Positions 56,597 to 64,000 of a stretch of DNA of 64,000 nucleotides are shown here, piece after piece. The translations under genes were made by a program, and so were the position numbers. The DNA is taken from assembly GCA_030549495.1 (NCBI GenBank), contig JAUIRK010000917.1, forward strand, positions 1 to 64,000, written 5' to 3'. The DNA comes from Nectonema munidae. Its lineage: Eukaryota > Nematomorpha > Nectonematoida > Nectonematidae. Within the stretch, counting starts at the first letter, position 1; the number at the start of each line of letters is the position of its first letter. Under the pieces are notes generated by a model that ran no database searches, was not told the origin of the DNA, and saw only the letters and a list, made by a program, of their open reading frames with translations.

Positions 56597-58290
56597 AGGG
56601 AGGGAGGGGGTTGAAAAAAGTTGACATCAACAACAAGAACAGCGATTTAAAAAATAGTCAAATTTTGTTAGAAGTGAAAAAAGAAACTAAAATTAAATAA
56701 TTTTCAAAAAGTTAAAATCAAATTAGTGACATTTGAATTACATCAATTTGTACACATCCCTAAAACCATCCTGTTCTTGCTATTTCTTAGATAGTTGAGC
56801 CATCAAACTAGATTGAGTTTGCGCATTTATATTATTGACAGAGTATATATATTTATTTTGATAGAATTTAATATGCTGATTTCAAATATGTTATTCAATT
56901 TTATTAAATCAAAATATTTCTTTATTTTTTTCAAGGTTAAATTTGTAAAAATTGCCATTTTTCCAAGTTTGAAAGCGTAAAAAATTATTTTAATAAATAG
57001 TAAAATAAAATCTAAACACATTTTTGTAATCAGTGTAAATTCTCTTTAATGACATATTACTCATAAAAGTTGGATACATTTTTTTTTTTGATTTTTTTTC
57101 GGGGTATTAAATTTTCAAAAAATGAAAAAAAAATTTCTAATTTTTTTTTTATAAAATTAAAATATGTGTATTAAAGTTTTTTTAAAATTTAATCTTTAAT
57201 TAGTTTATGTTTTTGTTTATTGATTGGCAGAACTTTTTATCTTCATTCATTTTTTTACCATATTATTTTTCATCTACGTAAAGCTGGGAATGTTTTAATT
57301 TAATTTTTACTATTTTATCAAAATTGTTCTTCATATGAATAAAAATTTTGTAAATGAAAACGACAAAAGGTATCAAGCTTTGTTTGAAAATACTTTGAAA
57401 GCATATCCTCAGCAGTCAAAATGTTTATCTCAGAAAAAATGTAATTTGTTATTGTCAGAGATAAAGAACAATATAAAAACATACGGGCAGGTAATTGAAG
57501 ATTTGGCAAGACAAGAGCTCACAAATAAATCTCTAGTAACAAGTTGGATTTTCGAAAAAAGTGATGTTTCTGAATAAAGTTCTAGTAACACTCCAGATAG
57601 TATAGTAGTCACACAATCATCTGAAACTTTAAAAACTTTAGAAACAACTCCAAAAACTTCTGCATCTTCTGATTTCTCACAACAAAATAATAAGGCTTAC
57701 GCCGAAAATAAATTAAAAGATGAAATAAGCATTGATAAAGAACTAGCAAGTTATGTTTGTATCTCAAAAAATACTGGGCTCAGTGAAATGTACAAAAAAA
57801 CGTATAGAAACGCTTGAAAAAGAAAGCATAAAAATAAAAAACGCTCATTATTTCAAGCTCAGCACATGAAAAATCTTGTATTGAATAAACACTTTGATGA
57901 GTTTTGCCACTTCTTTGCAGAAAATCGATGCTAAAGGAATGAATAACTTTTATGGAACATCGTAGTTGTTTGAAGTATTCTGTTCAATTAAAGAGAAAAA
58001 CACATTATCATTCTGCGTTCCTGAAGATTCAATGAATTCACAAAATGAAAAGTATGATGAAGAGGACGAAATAGAAGAAGTTGAATCTGAGAATTGTTTT
58101 AATCTCGATATTTTCGAAAGAATTTTTTCTATAAAATAAAAGTTGTTAGCCTTCTGTTTTTTTAAAGTTGATGTCAACTAAAAGTGAGAGGGGGGGGGGG
58201 GGTAGGTAAAGTTGACATTGGTTGAAAATAGGGGGGGGGGCAGAAAATAGGCAAAAATTGGTTGACGTCAATTGTGAACGACCCCTAATC
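56597..58290 (+). mobile_element. Possible unclassified element with GTTGACATCAAC boxes and G runs
   Basis: GTTGACA boxes with GGGAGGGAGGGGG lie near 56580-56625. TTGATGTCAACT, runs of 13 G (58190-58202) and 10 G (58231-58240), more GTTGACA boxes and GTGAACGACCCCTAAT lie near 58170-58290. Between them is a frame 57335-57817 with one in-frame stop at 57577: MNKNFVNENDKRYQALFENT, KKCNLLLSEIKNNIKTYGQV, then a Ser/Thr-rich stretch and AYAENKLKDEISIDKELASY. The protein is not recognised. The pattern suggests a transposon with a regulatory or ORF1-type gene, but the termini are not settled. Confidence 0.45.
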
Positions 58291-58855
58291 TGGGGTACCT
58301 TTTTACTCGATTGTCTAAATCGATGTTCTAATAATCTCTTCCAAAATATAATAAAGTACGATAAAGGGAATGCTTACCCCTTATGAACACCTTCAAGACT
58401 TACCAAACCTGTTTATAAATCAAACTCTCCCACCAGTCAGTGATGTACAAAGTACCAACATTTTACGCAATTTATCGTCACTTTATTGGAGAAAGTTGCT
58501 CCTCAGTTGGAAAATTTAAAAAGTAATCCAAAAAGAAAGTCATTTCTGATTATCCCGAAACAATCAATTGCCAAATAAAAATTTGTTTTTCCTGTAAATT
58601 TCAACATTCTTTTATTTAGAATACTTGCTTTTTTTTTATAAAGTTAGATTTCCTTATAGCGGTTTTCATAAACCTTTGGGAGCTAACTTGCTCGATGTAT
58701 GATTTTATTTTATTTTATAAGTTGAACTGATTATGCTATGTAGATATATTTTTTTCCCCGAAAAATATTTTAAATAGAGTTCTTCTTTTTCTTCTTCTAC
58801 ACAGATCATTTAAAACTTGATTATTTCGATCTTTTTTCAAAAACAGGATGATTTT
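58291..58855. other. Spacer, no gene assigned
   Basis: Broken short frames near 58380-58570 look vaguely coding but cannot be joined or named. Confidence 0.3.
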
Positions 58856-60190
58856 TACCCCGTAGCTTCCGCATTGTTTTTATATCAAATCAAACAAGCA
58901 CCAAACTTTACTTAAAAAATAATACACTAGCGTAGGGAAGGTTAATATTTTATATTGTAATTGCTTATACTGAATAAAATTACAAGGCGTTGTTGCACGC
59001 CTTCATCCTTTTGAGGTTTTGGAAGAAAGTGACTAAGATATGAGGGGATTTCCCATTGTCCAACCTCTTAAGATTTTGAAAGATATGAGGGGTTGTTTTT
59101 CGACGTCAACCTATTGATATCAAAACATGTGGCAGATGAATTTTAAAAATTCAAAAATGAGTTTAACTTTTCAGAAAGTCATATAAATAAATAAAAATAT
59201 GAAGCTATAAAAGCAATTATATAAACATTATTCTTTGAAATTTGATATTAACTGAAAAAAATATGGTCCTAATTTTAAGAATATATTTTATTTTTAAAAT
59301 CATAGTACATCCAAATATAAGAGAAAAAGCAAAGGTTATTAATCAAATTATTTATAAAGATGGATCTAATTTTAAAAATCTGTACGAAATATTAAGTTTT
59401 TTGTTGTTAGCAATTAGTAGATATTCTTGTCAAATATATTTATTTTTTGTTGTATGTTATACATGAAATGAAACTAGGCGTTATAATTTGGAGAGTTACG
59501 GGAAAAAATTTTATTCTGTAATTTTGCCTACATTGAAGCACGAATGAAAAGTTTATTTAATGCGAAATTTACATATAATAAAATGTTATGTTCAGTTTTT
59601 TTTACATTTACTCCCCTCATTTAGGAAAATTGGAAGCTTGGCTGACTGGGATATGGTTACTGCGTTTAAATGTAAAATATTAGCCATATATCACCCATAT
59701 TTATGCCGATTTTCATTCAAAAACTACTATTTGCTAAAATTTATTGTGTAAGTCTTGAAAACATCAAAGAAACTTTTTTGAATTATATGAGCTCAGATGA
59801 TTAGTCATTTATTTTTACCAAGTTGTCTTCTTTTTCAAATCAAACACAGAGCAAAAGGAAAATATCAAATTAAAATCACAGCAAAATCTATGTATATTTG
59901 TAATGAATGAATATTCATAAACACAGTGACTGGCCTAGTTGTCTCCCAATTTTTATTATATCAAATCAAAGAGGGAGCAAACTTTATTGTAAATAAGTAT
60001 CAAATTAATACACGATAGCAAGCTTACTATATTAATAATGTATAAAATAAACGCAAAAATTTTACTCCGTTGTCTCCCCATTTTTGTTATTTCAAATTAA
60101 ACACGGTGCAAACTTTATTATAAAGAAATATCACATTAAATACACTAGAAATCTAGGAAAATGTATTATTTAATATTTTATAGATTATAA
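58855..60190. repeat. Diverged repeats of about 125 bp
   Basis: A unit with the order GTTGTCTCCC, ATTTTTATTAT, TCAAATCAAA(CA), GAGCAAACTTTATT, AAATATCA, AATACACTA lies at about 59815-59930, 59935-60060 and 60065-60185. A further copy lies at 58868-58935 (TATCAAATCAAACAAGCACC, AAACTTTA, AATACACTAG). The copies are tandem but strongly diverged. Chance open frames at 59242-59466 and 59560-59751 lie between. Confidence 0.6.
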
Positions 60191-60399
60191 TGAATAAACT
60201 TATGTGCATGGGGCAATATGTGTGAATATGATAAATATGCAAACATTTTTTATATGCACTTTCATGCCATTGTTATAGCATTAAAAAAATTCGGTCCTTT
60301 TTCTGAACTTTCTACAGCGGCGGGAATTCCTTCGGGAGCTTAATTCTTTTTTCTTTTTATAATACGATGTCTAGGGAGTTCAAAATGATCAAAACAAAT

Positions 60400-60720
60400 T
60401 TTTATTTTGAAATAAAGAAAAATTGGCCAAAGATTTTCTTAAAAATACGTGGGTTTGTAGCATAGGAAATGCTGCATCCAATAAAATGAACCCTAATAAT
60501 ATCCTTATCGATTTTGGGATTTTTGGTTGTTTGAATATATGATCACCAGTTTGCTTACAGCATAAACAAAAGTACACATATCTTTGGAAGTTTTATAGTG
60601 TTCAACACAATCTTTGTTAATTTTGAGAGCGTAATCGGAGAGTAAAGGATAAACAATGACAGTTTCTTCGATACGGAACACCCGATGTGGACACAAGTGC
60701 ATCCAAATGATGAGGCCAAA
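60400..60720 (-). pseudogene. Possible Helitron Rep/helicase fragment
   Basis: The minus-strand frame has VIVYPLLSDYALKINKDCVE followed by HYKTSKDMCTFVYAVSK. It lines up with the VPYSPLLSxxYNxHINVEYCxSVKxIKYxxKYVxKG block of Helitron proteins. Further on, AAFPMLQTHVFLRKSLANFS could be the FPIHERxPxVxxLxVHL block. Matches are weak and the frame is broken once near 60510. Confidence 0.4.
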
Positions 60721-61300
60721 AGGTCGAAACCTGTCTTGTATTGCCTGGCCTTGTTTGATAACGTTAATCAGATTTGCTAACTAGTCGCAATCATCGTATA
60801 TAACACATATATTTGCAACATAAAATTTTTTGTTGGGTGTTTGTCGCGACAAAATGTATACTTTAAAATTTTGTTTTTATGAAAGCTCGAAGTTAGTGTT
60901 TAGGCACATATAAAGAGAAAAAAGATGAGAATATAATTATTATTATCGGAGTTTACACACAAATCTTGTTCATGTTTATACTGTAAAATACACACACACA
61001 TACAAAACTTATTCATTTCTATGGTGAAGGAAAAACATTTCCTCCTTTTACTTAGTGTAATTTTATTTTTGTAGATAACATAACATAACATATTAATATA
61101 TTTTATTAAGCGATAAAAAGAAAGGCCGGGCCTGTATATATCGCATCAAAAAAGGCTAAACTAGTATGAGTGCGCAGGGCCTTCGTGTCACTGTGTTTGG
61201 TAAGAAGAGAGAAAAATTACATCTTTCCACAGAAGATCAAAGCGTTGCTTAAAGGTGTTCAACAAAGGTGAATTCACCACATATTCTGGCAAGCTGTTTC
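60721..61300. other. Spacer
   Basis: No gene was seen. A GC-richer patch at 61125-61195 (GGCCGGGCCTGTATATATCG) may be an end of an unidentified element. Confidence 0.35.
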
Positions 61301-61310
61301 AGTTTTTTTT

Positions 61311-62960
61311 CTAGAATGCAACACCATTATGAAATTCTAGTAATTGTGTTATCGTAGATTTTTTAATAAAGCCATACTGATTGCTATTTATTATATTTGT
61401 TCTTTTGAGATAAGAAAGAATATTATCGGCAATTATGGATTCCAAAATTTTTGAAAGAACAGGAGTTAAGCTGACTGGTTGGTAGTTTGAAGGAATTTTT
61501 GGATCTAAGCCTTTGTGTATAGGCACAACTAAAACCGTTTTCCAACTATTGGGTAAATTTCCTTCTTTCAAAGAAAGGTTAAAAAGTAACGTTAATGAAG
61601 AAGCCAAAACATCTGCCATTTTATATGGATGTAAACCGTCCATTCCTGGAGATTTGTCGCCAGAAAGTGAGCTCAGTTTTTCATGAACGGATTTTTCACT
61701 GATCATAACTTCGTTCATTTGTGAATGACAAACAAACTTGGGTGCGATTTTTGGTGAGCTATTTTTGTTGAGGGGCAGCGAAAACAGATGAAAAGTAATG
61801 ATTGAGTGTTTCAGCAATTTCGATATCGTTTTTAAGACAGTGCCATCTTTGTCAACTATAGTATTTAAGTTTGAACATCCTTTTCTCACAGTATTTATAT
61901 AACTCCAAAACTTTACTGGGTTTTCTTTTATATTTTTCGGAAGATTTACTTCGAAAATCTACTTTGCTTTTCTTATATCATGTCTTAGCTTGTTAGACAT
62001 TTTTTTGAATTGCAGCAATATTGAAGGATCTTTAAGCTTCAATATATTTTTCAAAAGTTTTTTCTTTTTCTTGTAAATGCTAATGGTTGAACAAGTCATA
62101 TAGGGACTGCGTTTTTTCTTGAACTTAATTATGTATAGGTATTGAGCAACAACTCTGTTAATAGTATTCATTAAAATATCATAAAATTATTCTAACTTAT
62201 AACCTTGGAATAGGTCCCATCTTATGTTAGAAAGGATATCTTTCATTTTGTCATAATTTCCAAAACGCACTTTAAGTTTGCAAGTGGCAGAAGTGGGAGA
62301 TTTGCTGCAATATGAAAGATCAAATTTCAAATAATAATGATGGCTACCTACTAAGGGTGGGAAAATAGTGATGTTTGTTATATCCAAAGGATATTTCTTA
62401 ATTAATAGGTCTAGAAAACTTTCTTTTCCAGTGTAATCGCGTTGTGGATTAACTAAAAGAAGTTATTTCCATTTAAGTACTCTAGAAGGATTCGTACAAA
62501 AGAGTTGCTTTGAAGAGTTTCATCAGGAGAATCCCAATTGATAGAAGGAAAATTAAAATTGCCAACAAAGAATAAACTAAAATTGGGGAATAGGTCTAAA
62601 AACAAGTAAAAAGATGAATTATTTCGTGAATGAAGCATAAATTAACGGAAGGACTTCTATCGACACATCAGAAGATAAAGATTTTCCCAATCTTTTCAAT
62701 TTCAAGACTTAAGTATTCTATATAGGAAGGTACAAAAGGAAATATTTTTTAGCCTTAAAAAAGGCTTGAAAAAAGCAATAATCCCTCTAGTTTTAGGACA
62801 ATTAGTGTTTGTTGTGTGAAAATTATTTAAAATGTCAAAATCGTACAGATTGTAATCAGGAGTAGGGTTTAAAACAGTTAGGTGTTATCAGGCATATTTT
62901 CTTCAAGGTCACTAATTTTTTCATTAAGTTTTGTGTAAGGTAGTTCGATTGTATGTGCAT
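61311..62960 (-). mobile_element. LINE (CR1/L2/jockey-type): endonuclease end and RT start
   Basis: On the minus strand, the AP-endonuclease end appears at about 62600 (FFVGNFNFPSINWDS, the GDFNFPxIxW motif with D changed to N) and at about 62350 (FPPLVGSHHYYLKFDLSYC, the SDHxxLxF motif with D changed to H). A linker with Lys-rich frames follows. The RT begins at 61889 with SSLSGDKSPGMDGLHPYKMA, SLKEGNLPNSWKTVLVVPIH, NYQPVSLTPVLSKILESIIA and NSNQYGFIKKSTITQLLEFH, then ends at 61311 before motif A. The catalytic YADD is missing. Several stops break the endonuclease part. Confidence 0.88.
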
Positions 62961-64000
62961 TGTGCAAGTTGCTTATTGTGACTGTAAATTTCGTTCATTT
63001 TAAAGAATATATCGTCCTTTTCACTGCTTTTTTTTTGAAAGATTTGATATCATCGTTAGATGCCATAACAACCTTTTTTATGCATGTAATCGTGCCTGCC
63101 TGTAAGTGGTACAAAACCACCTTCAAACTTTTCGATGACATCAATCAAATCGCTTGAAATTTTTTTGGCATTGATAGCACATCCAATTGAGGCATGAACT
63201 GCACTTTAACATATCTGAGGTTTTAGATTCACAATTATAACACTCCCACTTATGATTAGAAACAATACAAGAAGGCATACCAAAGCTTTTTGAATTTTCA
63301 GGTTTATGCTTCATTAAACACGAAATGAATTTTAAAACAAGGCTTTAAAATTTTACCGCCATTTTTAATTTAGAACAGATTTTTTTTTGTAGATTGTGTT
63401 AAATCAAATTTGTATTAGTAACAGTGGAAATGATATATATATTAGAGATGTATCCGATGTGGAATTTTTTGTATCAGCGGAAATTGATTTAAAGATAAAT
63501 AAAATAAATGAAAAAATTTTGCAAGAATTTAAATTTTACTTGGACCAATGAAAACCCTTTCTATGTTGTAAAAGCTTTCATCTTCTGTTTCACTTATCAC
63601 ATAAAGGGAGTAAGCCAGGCATATATCAATCTTCTTATATTCATTTGGTGGCGTTTTATAATAGTAATCGCCATAGTATGTTATGGAAACCTAAAATATT
63701 TATTTCCAAAATTAAGTCATCTCATGAAGAATATATTTTGTGCTAGCATAAATAAATTTTAGGGCAAAGTTTTGTGACGTACAGTATTTTATAATTGTAT
63801 AATAAAAATAAGTTATTTTCTGGTAATATAAATTGTCTTTTTTTTAGTTTAAAATGGTCTTTTTCCAATTCTAATTTGCCATTTTTAAGTCCTAAATTTT
63901 CTTTTTCACTTTTATTTTGTATTTGAAAGGGCGTTTAGAATTTAAAAAAGATATTTTAGAACTTAAAAAAGACCATTTATAACTAAAAAAATATAATTTA
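62961..64000. other. Spacer with a lone hAT-like end
   Basis: ATTAGAGATGTATCCGATGT at 63446 resembles the TAGAGATGCACCGATA end also seen alone at 5679. No partner end was found. A perfect-looking AAATGGTCTTTTT / AAAAAGACCATTT inverted pair spans about 63852-63983. No gene was recognised. Confidence 0.4.

Noticed and set aside
57950-58177. 75-codon minus-strand Ser-rich frame
   Set aside because: It has no recognisable motif and is likely the complement of an acidic or Glu-rich stretch; too weak to call.
63446-63466. hAT end TAGAGATGTATCCGATG
   Set aside because: Single end with no partner or duplication; not listed as an element.

Overview
This is an AT-rich stretch of an invertebrate animal nuclear genome, dominated by transposons. 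It holds metazoan genes split by GT-AG introns (many only about 45-65 nt), animal-type hAT, piggyBac, Tigger and LINE elements, and tRNA-derived SINEs. Nothing in it names the species. The host proteins are clearly diverged from their vertebrate relatives.

Three host genes can be read. NELF-C/D (TH1) lies on + at 12179-22358 in 14 inferred exons. It is converged on by SLC39A9/ZIP9 on - at 22468-23251, whose first exon was not found. PGAP3 lies on + at 49151-51508 in 8 exons and is converged on by the last exon of an unidentified - strand gene at 51606-51910. Both convergent pairs have poly(A) signals that imply very short or overlapping 3' ends, in contrast with the repeat-swollen introns and spacers.

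Layout: 0.5-2.2 kb, tandem duplications; 2.7-4.45 kb, a large palindrome whose arms carry mirror-image 28-bp minisatellites; 4.45-8.9 kb, LINE, hAT, piggyBac and SINE debris; 9.7-11.6 kb, a direct-repeat pair that may be an LTR fossil, with a foldback element having 10-bp target duplications; 12.2-23.3 kb, NELF-C/D and SLC39A9, with a hAT and a piggyBac in NELF-C/D intron 5; 23.75-26.58 kb, a Tigger-like element split by a piggyBac; 26.95-35.31 kb, a non-autonomous piggyBac-like element into which three other transposons have jumped, one of them carrying a fourth; 35.8-37.4 kb, a LINE with a SINE in it; 37.9-38.4 kb, another foldback around a SINE; 38.9-41.5 kb, an LTR-retrotransposon fossil; 43.8-45.6 kb, a second copy of the 27-35 kb element; 46.67-48.33 kb, a CACTG-ended element whose GC-rich coding region stands out from its surroundings; 48.4-51.9 kb, PGAP3 and its neighbour; 52-64 kb, hAT, MULE, possible Helitron and LINE fragments, diverged tandem repeats and open segments of unknown nature.

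The best candidates for something little described are the 46.67-48.33 kb element, the 2.7-4.45 kb palindrome, the four-element nest at 27-35 kb, and the long G or C runs that recur near the ends of unrelated small elements. Exon boundaries were inferred by eye from splice sites and remembered family sequences; no search or alignment was run.
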